NCBI GenBank assembly: GCA_023428905.1
Contig: JAEYWP010000032.1
Coordinates: 124,001 to 188,000, forward strand
Direction of reading: 5' to 3'
Length of the DNA: 64,000 nt
From: Verrucomicrobiota bacterium
GTDB taxonomy: Bacteria; Verrucomicrobiota; Verrucomicrobiia; Opitutales; Opitutaceae
Positions 27,392-36,396 of the stretch are shown one piece after another; the first letter of the stretch is position 1; the number at the start of each line of letters is the position of its first letter. Made by a program: the position numbers and the translations under genes. The notes under the pieces are model-generated. The model was not told the DNA's origin. It worked only from the letters and a program-made list of their open reading frames with translations, and searched no databases.

Positions 27392-30300
27392 CTAGAATTT
27401 AAACGTGTTGGTCACGGTCCAGACCTGCACCGGGGCGATGCGGTACGCCGCCGGAGTGCCATCGGGCTGCGTGGTGATGGGAATCAAGCCCTCGTCCTCA
27501 AACGCATTGCGGACGTTCAGCTGTATTCGCCAATCCACGTTTCGGAAGATCCTTCGCTGGTAACCGACCCAGAAGTCGAAGTGCGTTTCCGAGGGCCCCA
27601 TGTACGGGTCGCCGATGTCGAAGAGGATGGAACCCGGATCCTCGCCGGTGATCGGCCGGTAGCCAATCACCACTTCATCCTCCCAACGCACGCCGAGGCC
27701 CACGTTGACCCCCTTGAGGAAACCGCGGTCGAAGTCGTAATTGGTGATGGCGTTGATGCGCCATTCACGCAGCTCCGGTGCGTTCGTGCCTTCCTGAAGG
27801 CGACGCTGCGCATACTCCGAACCGATGTTGTTGTTCCACTGGAACAGGGTGGTCTCGTTGCCGGCGCCGCCCCACCAGATGCGGAGGTCGCCCGCCGCCG
27901 TGGTCTTGAGCGCCTTCTCGTACGCGGTGACGAATTCCGCGAGCTCCGCGCCGCCGACGTTCTTGCGGGTGGCGTTGGTCTTGCTCGCGTTGACCGCAAC
28001 GCGCCAGTTGGGGAGCGGGAGCGCGGTCAGTTCGAACTCATAACCCTTCGACTCGCTGTCCTCGGTCACCGCAAAACCGGCCGGGGTGCTGGCGGTGATG
28101 CCGCGGGTGTGGTCATTGAGGTTGATGCCCCACGCCTGATAGAATCGCGGATCCACGCTCTTCTGCCAGGCTCGCCAGGCGGCGATGGCGGCCGCTTCAC
28201 GCGCCTGCGCATCCGCCAGGGTTTCGCCGGGGGCCAGTCCGTAGTTGTACTGGGTGTTCAGGGGATCCGGGTTGGGGACGGCGTTGGCGATGGTGTCGCC
28301 CGTCCAGTTGAACTCGAACTGGTTGGCCCAGTTGCCGGCCCAGGCCTGCGATCCGCCGATAAACCCGGCGCCACCCAGGGCAGAACTGGTCGCCCCTGTC
28401 GCCACCGTGGTGTATTTGTTGATACGCAGGGAGTACTTTCCGTCCTTGGTTTCGAGGAGCAGACCGCGATCGGTGGTCTCGCCCTTCGGCGGCGCGATCT
28501 CCTCTCCGTAGATGTTCACGCGGCCGGCTTCAGGCTGGAAGTTCTCCGACTTGTTGTAGAAGGCCGAGACCCGGATCGGGGAGCGGTCCCCGATCAGATT
28601 CGTCAGGTGGGCCACCACCATCCAGCTCTTCGAGGTGACCTCCAGGCGGCTGCTCGGCTCCTGGGGAAGCCGGTAGCTGTCGCCCAGATCGATCTGGCCG
28701 AACTGGCTGACGCCCGAGCCGGCGATACCGTTGTTGACACCCGACTGCCGGCGGAAGCCGTACCGCTTGGAGACGTCCTTGCGGACACCCGCGGTGGCGA
28801 CGATCGTCTTGTCCCAGAACTCACCCTGCCAGACCGCAGCCCGCGACATCGTGCGAAAGCGACGCAGCTCGGCCGAATTGGTCAGGGCATCCTGCCCTCC
28901 CTTGGTCGCGTCCGTCACGGTGAGGGGCACGTCGCGCCACCCCACGTAGTTCGCCGGGTTTTCCGACTGGGTGGAGAGGCGCTGGCCGCCGCCGTCCGCG
29001 TCCGGATCATTGAAGGGGAAGATATCCGGATAATACTCGTTGATCCACAGGGCGGCCGGATCGACGTTTGGCGAATTCCAGGTCGAGTCGAAGACGCGAA
29101 CCGTTCCGCTGCTGACATCGATCCGATCCTTCAGCCCAGGGATGTTGGCACCGCTGATCCCGCTGCGACCAGCCAGGGAGGGTCCCAGGTAGACGACCGG
29201 GCTGATCGCCAGGGCGGGGTCGGTGAAGCGCATCTGCTCCGCATTGCCCAGAAGGTCGCGATAGGCCGGGTCGAGCATGCCCCAGCGGCTGAAGTTCCGG
29301 TTGTCCGTCCGCTGGCTGTCCTGCGAATAGAGCCCGGTGAGGGTGTGGCTTCCGAGCAGACGACGAATGGTCGTCTTTTCGCCGCCGCGGGTGAAGTCGT
29401 GGCGTCCGAAAACCGTGACGCGGGCAGACTCGCGATCGCTGCTGAAGGTGTTGCCACCCCCTGTATCCGTCAGGAACGGACGGCCCACATTCGGGTTGGG
29501 TGTGCCATCCTGGTACGGTTCGCCGTCCTTGCCGCCGGGCGTGCCGTCCGAATAGACGTTCATAAAGTCGACGTTGATCGACTGGCGCGTGTCCGAGAGC
29601 AGGGTGATGCCGCCGTCATCAAACGTCTCCTTGTTGTAGGTCGCCTCGAAGCCGAGACGGTCCTGGAAGAAGGTCTGTGCCAGGCTGACGTTCAGGACCT
29701 TGAAATCCGCCCATTCCCACTTGTTGGGCCCCTCGAGCAGATTGTTGTAGAAGTCAAAAATGCTCGGGTCGGTGATGGAACGGTTCTTGTACAGGCCGAA
29801 CTCGCTGTAGGGCAGGTTTGCCGAACGCGCGAATTGAGCCATAGGGGCGATGCTGCCGGGGCGGTGATAGGAGAACCCGATGTCGCGGTCGATCTGCCCG
29901 TTCGGGCCGATCCCGCGCGCCTCGCGCATTTCCTGTACCCAGTAGGTCGGCGCGCCGGCGGGATTGCCGAAGTAAGCGGCAGGGCCTCCGAGGTTGACGC
30001 CGAAGTTTGCGATCCAGGGATTGAAGGCCGGATTGGGATTACCCGCATCCGGTCCCCCGTTGATGCTGGGACGCATCTGGCCGTGGTTCGGCCTGCCGGT
30101 ATTGTCATCCTGCAGCTGGTGCGGATTAAACGTCTCCTGGTTCAGGTTCCTGAACTCACGCGGCGAGCCGTCCGCATTGCGTCCCAGGTACGTGCCCGTG
30201 GCCAGCCAGGGGCTGACGAAGTCGTAGGGCGGGAGAACGCGGGGGCGATTGCTCGAGAGTTTGCCGGCCTCGAAGTTGGCGCGAATCACTGTCCGGGCGT

Positions 30301-31087
30301 CTCCCCGCTTGAGGAACTTTGGCTCGTAGCGGGTCGTCGCGAAGATGCGCCGGTCGTGCTGAAAGGCTGGATCCTGCTGGAACTCCTCATCGCTGGTCAG
30401 CCCGATGACACGGAGCGCGAGCTCGTCCTTGATGAGCACGCGATTGATGTCGAGGCTGGCGCGGGTGGTGCCGAAGCTGCCAAACCGAAATTCGGCCTCG
30501 TTGGAGTTCGAGAAACGCGCCTGTTTTGTCCCGTTGTTGATGATGCCGGCCGGGCTTCCCTGACCAAAGAGGATGGAGTTGGGGCCGCGCTGCAGGTCGA
30601 CCCGGTCCACGTTATAGCTGTCCCACGGAACGTTGGTCAGGAAGTAGTCGCGGGTGTTATCCGCGGAGGTCAAACCGCGCACGCGCGTGTTGCTATTGGG
30701 ATTGCGGAACGACTCGTTCAGCTGCGAACCATCGCCCAGGCCGGTGAAGTTTCCGTACACATTGCCGACTTCCGTGCTGGGGGTGTACTGCAGCAGCGAA
30801 CCGTTGCTGGTTGCACCGATGTCCTGCAGGAACTGGCTGTTGATCACGGAGACGGCGTTTCCGAGATCGCGCAGGCTGGTGTTGAGACGGTTGCCCGCGA
30901 GGGTGGTGGAGGTGGAATATCCCTTGTCCGTGTCCGCGGAAACTTCGAAGGGAGTCAGTTCTACGACACTTTCATCGTCGCCCGGTGTTCGGGCGGGAGG
31001 AGTGGTCTGGGCCCGTAGGCCGAGGCTGCCCGCCACGAGGAGCATAGCCGAAGCGAGCCTCACAGCGGGTTGTTTCACGATCATCAT
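27392..31087 (-). CDS. TonB-dependent outer-membrane receptor 2
   Basis: 1,231 aa from the ATG at 31087 (a second ATG follows directly), which opens a signal peptide (RLASAMLLVAGSLGLRAQ). The N-terminal motif VVELTPFEVSAD matches the other two receptors. Plug motifs include DLGNAVSVIN, QRGPNSILFGQGSPAG and the LLQYTPSTEVGN segment; the barrel ends in VTNTFKF. There is no carboxypeptidase-like N-terminal extension of the SusC kind. It is divergent from a sensor kinase (start 31439) and followed by FG-GAP copy 2, repeating the receptor/FG-GAP pairing seen at 4850-12479. It is probably an oligosaccharide importer; the substrate is unknown. Confidence 0.95.
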   Translation of the reverse strand: MMIVKQPAVRLASAMLLVAGSLGLRAQTTPPARTPGDDESVVELTPFEVSADTDKGYSTSTTLAGNRLNTSLRDLGNAVSVINSQFLQDIGATSNGSLLQYTPSTEVGNVYGNFTGLGDGSQLNESFRNPNSNTRVRGLTSADNTRDYFLTNVPWDSYNVDRVDLQRGPNSILFGQGSPAGIINNGTKQARFSNSNEAEFRFGSFGTTRASLDINRVLIKDELALRVIGLTSDEEFQQDPAFQHDRRIFATTRYEPKFLKRGDARTVIRANFEAGKLSSNRPRVLPPYDFVSPWLATGTYLGRNADGSPREFRNLNQETFNPHQLQDDNTGRPNHGQMRPSINGGPDAGNPNPAFNPWIANFGVNLGGPAAYFGNPAGAPTYWVQEMREARGIGPNGQIDRDIGFSYHRPGSIAPMAQFARSANLPYSEFGLYKNRSITDPSIFDFYNNLLEGPNKWEWADFKVLNVSLAQTFFQDRLGFEATYNKETFDDGGITLLSDTRQSINVDFMNVYSDGTPGGKDGEPYQDGTPNPNVGRPFLTDTGGGNTFSSDRESARVTVFGRHDFTRGGEKTTIRRLLGSHTLTGLYSQDSQRTDNRNFSRWGMLDPAYRDLLGNAEQMRFTDPALAISPVVYLGPSLAGRSGISGANIPGLKDRIDVSSGTVRVFDSTWNSPNVDPAALWINEYYPDIFPFNDPDADGGGQRLSTQSENPANYVGWRDVPLTVTDATKGGQDALTNSAELRRFRTMSRAAVWQGEFWDKTIVATAGVRKDVSKRYGFRRQSGVNNGIAGSGVSQFGQIDLGDSYRLPQEPSSRLEVTSKSWMVVAHLTNLIGDRSPIRVSAFYNKSENFQPEAGRVNIYGEEIAPPKGETTDRGLLLETKDGKYSLRINKYTTVATGATSSALGGAGFIGGSQAWAGNWANQFEFNWTGDTIANAVPNPDPLNTQYNYGLAPGETLADAQAREAAAIAAWRAWQKSVDPRFYQAWGINLNDHTRGITASTPAGFAVTEDSESKGYEFELTALPLPNWRVAVNASKTNATRKNVGGAELAEFVTAYEKALKTTAAGDLRIWWGGAGNETTLFQWNNNIGSEYAQRRLQEGTNAPELREWRINAITNYDFDRGFLKGVNVGLGVRWEDEVVIGYRPITGEDPGSILFDIGDPYMGPSETHFDFWVGYQRRIFRNVDWRIQLNVRNAFEDEGLIPITTQPDGTPAAYRIAPVQVWTVTNTFKF

Positions 31088-31438
31088 TGTTTGGGTGTTT
31101 TGGGTGGTGTGACCAGAGGGCACACGGCTCGCGCGCCCGTGCCCAGCAGTCGGGAACAGGGGCGGATCCGAGGGCCATCAGGGGTAGAGTGCCGCAACGG
31201 TCGGCGGACCCCCGCATAAAGGGGAAGCGGGGTAAAACCGTTGCTCGCACGCTGACTCTAGCGGATGCGCCCACCGGCGTGAATGCACGTAGTCGAACTC
31301 CAATGACACATCTTGACCTCAGGTGGGTTCATCGGCGTGGAGTAGGGGTAACCGATACGGGCGGTTGCGCTTTCGCCCCGAAAGCGCTTAGACCACGCCC
31401 GCTCCCCTTCCCTGCCCACCCCCCGTGTACCGACGGTC
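31088..31438. promoter_or_regulatory. Divergent regulatory region, TonB receptor 2 / sensor kinase 2
   Basis: 351 bp without a convincing gene. It contains a perfect 8-bp hairpin GCGCTTTC-gcccc-GAAAGCGC (31367-31387), 51 bp before the kinase ATG, and a 6-bp inverted repeat CCCCGC/GCGGGG (31210-31215 and 31227-31232). Either could be an operator. No palindrome of the CTATATC type is present here. Confidence 0.5.
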
Positions 31439-33493
31439 ATGCCTCCAGCACCCCTATCTACCGTGAGGACCCTTGCTTTCCTGCTCTGCCTTTTCCTCAG
31501 CGCCCTGGCCGCCGCCCGTGCGGACACGCTCCGCACGAGCGCGGAGATTCTCGACCTCCCGCCTGCGGAGGTGGAGGCGCGCCGCCCCATCGAACTGGAC
31601 GCGGTCCTCCTCATGATCGATCCCGACGGGACCTACATCGTGCACGACGGACAACTGGCGGTGTTCGCCTGCTTTCCCACCCCGGAACGCCCGCCGGCCG
31701 GGCGCGGAGACAAGGTCCGCATTCATGGTGTCTCCAAACCCGGCCTCTTCGCCCCGGTGATCGAAATTCACACCATGGTCCGGCTGGGCCCGGGAAAAAT
31801 CCCCGCCCCGATCGAAACGCCTCTATCCGGGCTGATGAAACCGCACCTCAATCCGCAATGGGTGCAAGTCGAGGGCGTCATCCGTTCCGCCGTCCTGCGC
31901 GCCACGCATCCCGAGGACTCCGTTCTGGAACTCGCCGCGGATGGCTTGCGGGTGCCGGTCGTGCTCAGTGGGATCTCGCCGGACCGGGCAGCCGCATGGA
32001 TTGGCGCGCGGGTCCAGCTGCGTGCCTTCTGTTTTCATGAGACCAACCGCAAACGTCAGCTGCTCGGGGCCAAACTTCTCGTGACGCGGTCCGACCCCGT
32101 GGTCGTCCTCACGCCAGCCGAAGCCAATCCCTATGCGCTTCCCGTCCGTGCGCCCGGAGACCTTCTCCAGTACAGCCGGACTGAACCGAGCGAGGACCGA
32201 GTTCATATCCAGGGTGTGGTGACGCAGGTCGCCGGGCATGGAACGTTTTACGTCCAAAGCGGCCAGGAAGGCATCGAGGTGCGCAGCTCCCAACCGTCCA
32301 TCCCTCCGGCCGGGACGCGCGTGGATGTCGTCGGCTTTGTAGGGCGTGGCCGCAACGGTCCCTTCCTCGAAGATGCTGCCTATCGCGCGCACGAGCTCGT
32401 GGGCAGGCCCCTGCCCCGGCGCATCCTGCCAGCCGATGCAATCGACGCGGATTCGACCCTGGTGGAAATCGCAGCCGACCTCGAAAACGTGATCACCGAG
32501 TCCGCCGCCTTCACCCTGGTCTTGGAGGCGGAAAACCAGCGCTTCCTCGCCCGGCTCCCCCGGCGGTCGGATGAGGCGGCGCCGTGGCGGCCCGGCTCCC
32601 AGCTGCTGGTCACGGGCATCTGCCGCGCCACCCCCCAGCCCCTGCAGCAAAATGACTTCGCCTGGCTCAGCGGCCCCTTCGACCTCCTGCTCAGGTCCTC
32701 CGACGACGTGGTGCTGCTCAAGTCATCACCGTGGTGGACGCGACCGGAAACCGCCCGCCTCGCCGCGCTCGCACTTCTCATCGCCGCCATCCTCTCGCTT
32801 CTCCTTTTCCTCCGCTACCGCGGAAAGGTGAAGGCGGCAAAACTCACCCGGCGCGCCGCCGAGCGCGAATTCGACGCCGTGCTCAAGGAACGCGGCCGCG
32901 TGGCGCGGGAAATTCACGACACCCTCGCCCAGGGACTCACGTCCATTTCCGCGCAACTCGAACTGGCCCGGCAGCATGTGGAGGGCGCGGCACCGGCCGC
33001 CCTGCATCATCTCGACCTCGCCCGCGGTTTTGTGCGCGAGAGCCTCGCCGAAGCGCGGCGCAGCGTTTGGGCCCTGCGTCCCCAGCTCCTCGAACAGCTG
33101 CAGCTTCCACCCGCGCTGGAGCGGATCGCCCGGGAACTCACCTCCGGCACCAACGTAGACGTGCGCATCAAGTCGTCGGGCGAGTGGGATGAACTGCCGC
33201 ATTACCTGGAGAACGAACTCCTCCGCGTCGGGCAGGAAGCACTCACCAACGCCGTCCGACACGGCGCTTCCAAAACGATCCAGATCGAACTGCAGGATCT
33301 CACCGACCACCTCCGCCTCCGCATTTCCGACGATGGCAGGGGCTTCGACACGGACCGGACGGGCAGATCTTCCCGAAAAGGCTGCGGAATCTCCGGGATG
33401 CAGGAACGCGTCCAGCTGCTGAACGGCCATTTTGAACTCCAGAGCCGCCCCGGCGCAGGCACGCAGGTACTCGTGGAGATTCCCAAGGCATGA
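31439..33493 (+). CDS. Sensor histidine kinase with tandem OB-fold-like sensor
   Basis: 684 aa with a signal peptide (LAFLLCLFLSALAAARA). The periplasmic part (about 30-430) seems to be four consecutive OB-fold-like units, each opening with a 'V.V.GVV' type strand and closing with a G..V...G motif (for example VHIQGVVTQVAGHGTFYVQ and RVDVVGFVGRGRNGPFLED). A transmembrane helix (AALALLIAAILSLLLFL) follows, then HisKA_3 with His493 in REIHDTLAQG and an ATPase domain (QEALTNAVRHG N-box, DDGRGFD, GISGMQERVQ). There is no beta-propeller, unlike the other two kinases here. It overlaps its response regulator by 4 bp (ATGA) and is divergent from TonB receptor 2. The OB call is by pattern only; the ligand is unknown. 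Confidence 0.92.
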   Translation: MPPAPLSTVRTLAFLLCLFLSALAAARADTLRTSAEILDLPPAEVEARRPIELDAVLLMIDPDGTYIVHDGQLAVFACFPTPERPPAGRGDKVRIHGVSKPGLFAPVIEIHTMVRLGPGKIPAPIETPLSGLMKPHLNPQWVQVEGVIRSAVLRATHPEDSVLELAADGLRVPVVLSGISPDRAAAWIGARVQLRAFCFHETNRKRQLLGAKLLVTRSDPVVVLTPAEANPYALPVRAPGDLLQYSRTEPSEDRVHIQGVVTQVAGHGTFYVQSGQEGIEVRSSQPSIPPAGTRVDVVGFVGRGRNGPFLEDAAYRAHELVGRPLPRRILPADAIDADSTLVEIAADLENVITESAAFTLVLEAENQRFLARLPRRSDEAAPWRPGSQLLVTGICRATPQPLQQNDFAWLSGPFDLLLRSSDDVVLLKSSPWWTRPETARLAALALLIAAILSLLLFLRYRGKVKAAKLTRRAAEREFDAVLKERGRVAREIHDTLAQGLTSISAQLELARQHVEGAAPAALHHLDLARGFVRESLAEARRSVWALRPQLLEQLQLPPALERIARELTSGTNVDVRIKSSGEWDELPHYLENELLRVGQEALTNAVRHGASKTIQIELQDLTDHLRLRISDDGRGFDTDRTGRSSRKGCGISGMQERVQLLNGHFELQSRPGAGTQVLVEIPKA

Positions 33494-34128
33494 AGACGAC
33501 ACGCATCCTGGCGGTGGATGACCATCCGGGGTATCGCATGGGCCTGGTCGGAATCGTGAACTCCACCGCGGACCTCACCGTGGTGGGGGAAGCCGGCTCC
33601 TGCGCAGAGGCGATCGAGGCCAACCGGCGACTGAATCCCGACCTCATCCTGATGGACCTCCGCTTGCCTGACGGGAGCGCCGTCGAATGCATCCTCGCGA
33701 TCAAACGCGAGAGCCCCCAGTGCCTGGTGATCATCGTCACCACGTACGACGCCGACGAGGACATCTACCGCGCTCTCCAGGCAGGCGCCCGCTCCTACCT
33801 GCTCAAGGAGGCTGCCGCTGAGGATATCCGCGCAACCATCCGCGCCGTCATACGCGGGGAGACACCCCTCGCCGCAAACGTCGCCCAACGGCTGGCCTCC
33901 CGGATGTCGCGCCCCAACCTGACACGCCGCGAGCACGACATGCTGCGCATGATCATCCGCGGCCGCAGCAACAAGGAAATCGGCGTCGAACTCGGCATCA
34001 CCGAGGACACCGTGAAGGGCCACCTCAAGAACCTCTTCGTCAAACTCGGCGTCAAGGACCGTACCCAGGCGGCGGTGACAGCGCTGGAGCAGGGCATCAT
34101 CCACCTCGGCGAGCGCCGGGGGCCCTGA
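33490..34128 (+). CDS. NarL/LuxR-family response regulator
   Basis: A 212-aa regulator. The receiver domain has AVDDH, phospho-acceptor Asp56 in LILMDLRLP and Lys in YLLKEA; the C-terminal LuxR helix-turn-helix runs from LTRREHDML to KLGVKDRTQA. Its start overlaps the kinase stop (ATGA), which means one transcript and probably coupled translation, so it is the cognate partner. It is clearly more distant from the regulators at 1507 and 56597 than they are from each other. It ends 2 bp from the stop of the convergent AraC gene. Targets probably include TonB receptor 2 (inference). Confidence 0.95.
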   Translation: MKTTRILAVDDHPGYRMGLVGIVNSTADLTVVGEAGSCAEAIEANRRLNPDLILMDLRLPDGSAVECILAIKRESPQCLVIIVTTYDADEDIYRALQAGARSYLLKEAAAEDIRATIRAVIRGETPLAANVAQRLASRMSRPNLTRREHDMLRMIIRGRSNKEIGVELGITEDTVKGHLKNLFVKLGVKDRTQAAVTALEQGIIHLGERRGP

Positions 34129-34130
34129 AG

Positions 34131-35108
34131 TCAGGCGACGCCCTGCAACACCACCGGAGCCGGCGTGGCTCCCGTGTCCCGCTTCGCCTGGAAGGTGGAA
34201 GGAGACATCCCGTACACGCGCTTGAACACGCGCGAGAAATGAAACTGGTCCATCCCGAGCATCTCCGCGACGTCCTGCACGAGGACATCGCGCGAGGCCA
34301 GCACCCGTGCAGCGTGGTCGATCCGCAGCCGCTCGTACATCCGATGGGGGGTGACGTCAGAAAACCGGGCGAACAGCCGGCAGAGGTACGACGGGTCGAT
34401 CCCAAAGCGCGCCGCCACCTCATCCACCCGGCGCAACCGCAAGTAATGCTCTTCCAAATACGCCTTGCAGCGGAGGAAGGTGAGGTGCGCCCCCTCCGCC
34501 CGGCCGGCCGCCACCGCCCCGGTGCTGGCAAAGGCCGCAAGCAGCGCATCGAAATGAAACTCCACTGCCTCGGCCGGACGGTCGGGTTCAACCGCGCCCT
34601 CCCGAATCATATCCTGAAGATGCGTCTGGAAGGACCGCTGGGTCTCGCAACAAATCACGCCACCGGCGGTGAGCCCCATCTGCCTGAGGCGGGCGATCGC
34701 ACGCGCGCCGCCGAAACAAACGAACAGCCGGCAAACCGGTCCGCCCGCGCCCGACGACCTCCCGTAACGCCCGCCAGGACCAAATAGGACGGCCAGCCCG
34801 GGGCGCAGCGCATGCGACCGCCCTCCGGATCGCAGGCTGCCCTGCCCCGCCGTCACCAACTCCAGGCAAAACTCACCCGGCTCCAGCTGGAGGTGCTGGT
34901 TGGGCGGACACCGTTCCCAACCGCCGGCGTGAAACAAGACCCCCGGCCCGCCCGGAGCCGGCGAGGACGCGACAGGAATCCGATTTTCGAGGGCGGGGAT
35001 CGGCGCGGCGGGTTCGGGGTCGAAACGAAACGTCACAAGCGTGGCCTCGGGGATGGGGTTAACCCGACCGCACCCGGGCCGCAGGACGTGAGCCTGCGCC
35101 CCAGACAC
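34131..35108 (-). CDS. AraC-family transcriptional regulator
   Basis: 325 aa from the ATG at 35108; a GTG at 35036 would give 301 aa and may be the true start, since the first 24 residues look non-coding. The N-terminal half is a cupin-like effector domain (LELVTAGQGSLRSGG, ALRPGLAVLFGPGG). The C-terminal AraC DNA-binding domain has two helix-turn-helix units (VDEVAARFGIDPSYLCRLF, and VQDVAEMLGMDQFHFSRVF followed by GMSPSTF). Such regulators usually respond to sugars and control nearby catabolic genes. It is convergent with response regulator 2. A G/C-tract inverted repeat lies 68 bp upstream of the ATG and has a near copy before the GH3 operon. Confidence 0.93.
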   Translation of the reverse strand: MSGAQAHVLRPGCGRVNPIPEATLVTFRFDPEPAAPIPALENRIPVASSPAPGGPGVLFHAGGWERCPPNQHLQLEPGEFCLELVTAGQGSLRSGGRSHALRPGLAVLFGPGGRYGRSSGAGGPVCRLFVCFGGARAIARLRQMGLTAGGVICCETQRSFQTHLQDMIREGAVEPDRPAEAVEFHFDALLAAFASTGAVAAGRAEGAHLTFLRCKAYLEEHYLRLRRVDEVAARFGIDPSYLCRLFARFSDVTPHRMYERLRIDHAARVLASRDVLVQDVAEMLGMDQFHFSRVFKRVYGMSPSTFQAKRDTGATPAPVVLQGVA

Positions 35109-35175
35109 GGCCGGCGTGCGCCCTCAGGATCGTGATAAGCTGCCACCTTCAAAGCTCTCTCCTGAGCTGATTTCG

Positions 35176-35193
35176 CCCCCCACGAAAGGGGGG
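35176..35193 (-). promoter_or_regulatory. G/C-tract inverted repeat upstream of araC-type gene
   Basis: CCCCCC-acgaaa-GGGGGG. Read on the minus strand it contains TTCGTGGGGG, which recurs exactly in the element at 37534-37553 upstream of the GH3 operon, again with a C-tract on the left. It may be a binding site for the adjacent AraC regulator (inference). Confidence 0.4.
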
Positions 35194-35228
35194 TATCCAC
35201 GTTCCCACTTCCGGAAACGGCCGCACGG

Positions 35229-36380
35229 TCAATCACGCGCGCCGGCCTCTTCCTTGAAGAACAACTGGAGCGTCTCGGCGAGGTAGTGGCGGGCATTCAT
35301 CCAGGTATGCCCGCCGTCCGTGATCAGCGTCTGGTGCTTCACCTTGCGCTCCTCCAGGTACTGGTTGAACGCGACCGCGCGTTCATAGAGGAAATCCTGC
35401 CGACCGACGCCGAGCCAGAGCAGTTTGGGCCGCGGGGAACCGGACTCGCCGGGCGAGAACATGCCGGGAAAATGCCGCTCGCACACCTCGGGCATCAGGT
35501 AGGCGGAATACGACCCGACCCAGCCAAAACGATCCGGATGGGTGAAGGCGGTGAACAGCGACTGCCCGCCTCCTCGCGAAAAGCCGGCAATGGCCCGGTG
35601 CTCGCGGCCAGTCAGCACCCGGTAACGGACCTCGACCAGTGGGAGGACGTCCCGCACCAGCTCCTCGCTGAAGGTCCGGTACATGTCGGCCACCTGTGGC
35701 GTATCCGGCGCGGGCATACCCATCATCATGTTGCCGTAAGGCATCACGATGATCATCGGCTCTGCCTTGCCCTGGGCGATCAGGTTGTCGGCAATGACAT
35801 TCACCCGACCGGCCCGGAACCAGGTCTCCTCTGTGTCAGTAGTCCCGCTGACCAGGTAAAACACCGGGTACTTGCGCTCGCCCTGGTGGTAACCAGGGGG
35901 CGTGTAGATGACGAGGGGACGAACCCGGCCCAGTGTCTTGGAGGTATAGAATGAATACGTCAGCTCCCCGCGCGGCACGTCCTGCACCGCGTGCAGGGCG
36001 GGCGTCTCGCCGGGGATGTCGACCAGGCTGGGCTTGAAGCCCTCGTTGGGGAAAACGTCGGGATTGCCCGGGTCGGGCACGCCCACCCCTTCGACGACGA
36101 AGTTGTAGGGATAGAGGTTGGGCTCCACCGGCCCCACCGTCACACTCCAGACGCCGGAAGCGTCCTTCTCCATCGGCTGGTTGGCCTTCAGGAACTGCCC
36201 GCTCAACTCGACCCGCTGCGCCTGCGGCGCGCGCAGGCGGAACGTGATCGTGCGGTCGGGATGGATCTCGGGGGACTTGAGGGGCGGTGCGCGGTGGCTC
36301 TGCGCCACCGCAACTGTTGCCATCATCAGCCCCAACCCAGCGGCCCAAAACGGGTGCAGACGAAAGAAAGGAAAAACCAT
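35229..36380 (-). CDS. CE1-type esterase with N-terminal CBM48-like domain
   Basis: 383 aa from the ATG at 36380, which opens a signal peptide (FFRLHPFWAAGLGLMMATVA); the in-frame stretch farther upstream overlaps the previous gene and is not credible. The N-terminal beta-sandwich (FRLRAPQAQRVELSGQF, SVTVGPVEPNLYPYNF) is CBM48/E-set-like. The esterase domain has the nucleophile Ser in AGFSRGGGQS, an acid near GVGRQDFLYE and His in DGGHTWMNARH. This architecture is common in feruloyl or acetyl-xylan esterases of hemicellulose clusters. It starts 16 bp after the alpha/beta hydrolase at 36397-37188, so the two form an operon. Acetate and ferulate specificity cannot be separated from sequence. 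Confidence 0.93.
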   Translation of the reverse strand: MVFPFFRLHPFWAAGLGLMMATVAVAQSHRAPPLKSPEIHPDRTITFRLRAPQAQRVELSGQFLKANQPMEKDASGVWSVTVGPVEPNLYPYNFVVEGVGVPDPGNPDVFPNEGFKPSLVDIPGETPALHAVQDVPRGELTYSFYTSKTLGRVRPLVIYTPPGYHQGERKYPVFYLVSGTTDTEETWFRAGRVNVIADNLIAQGKAEPMIIVMPYGNMMMGMPAPDTPQVADMYRTFSEELVRDVLPLVEVRYRVLTGREHRAIAGFSRGGGQSLFTAFTHPDRFGWVGSYSAYLMPEVCERHFPGMFSPGESGSPRPKLLWLGVGRQDFLYERAVAFNQYLEERKVKHQTLITDGGHTWMNARHYLAETLQLFFKEEAGARD

Positions 36381-36396
36381 GATCAGGAGGCTCCGC

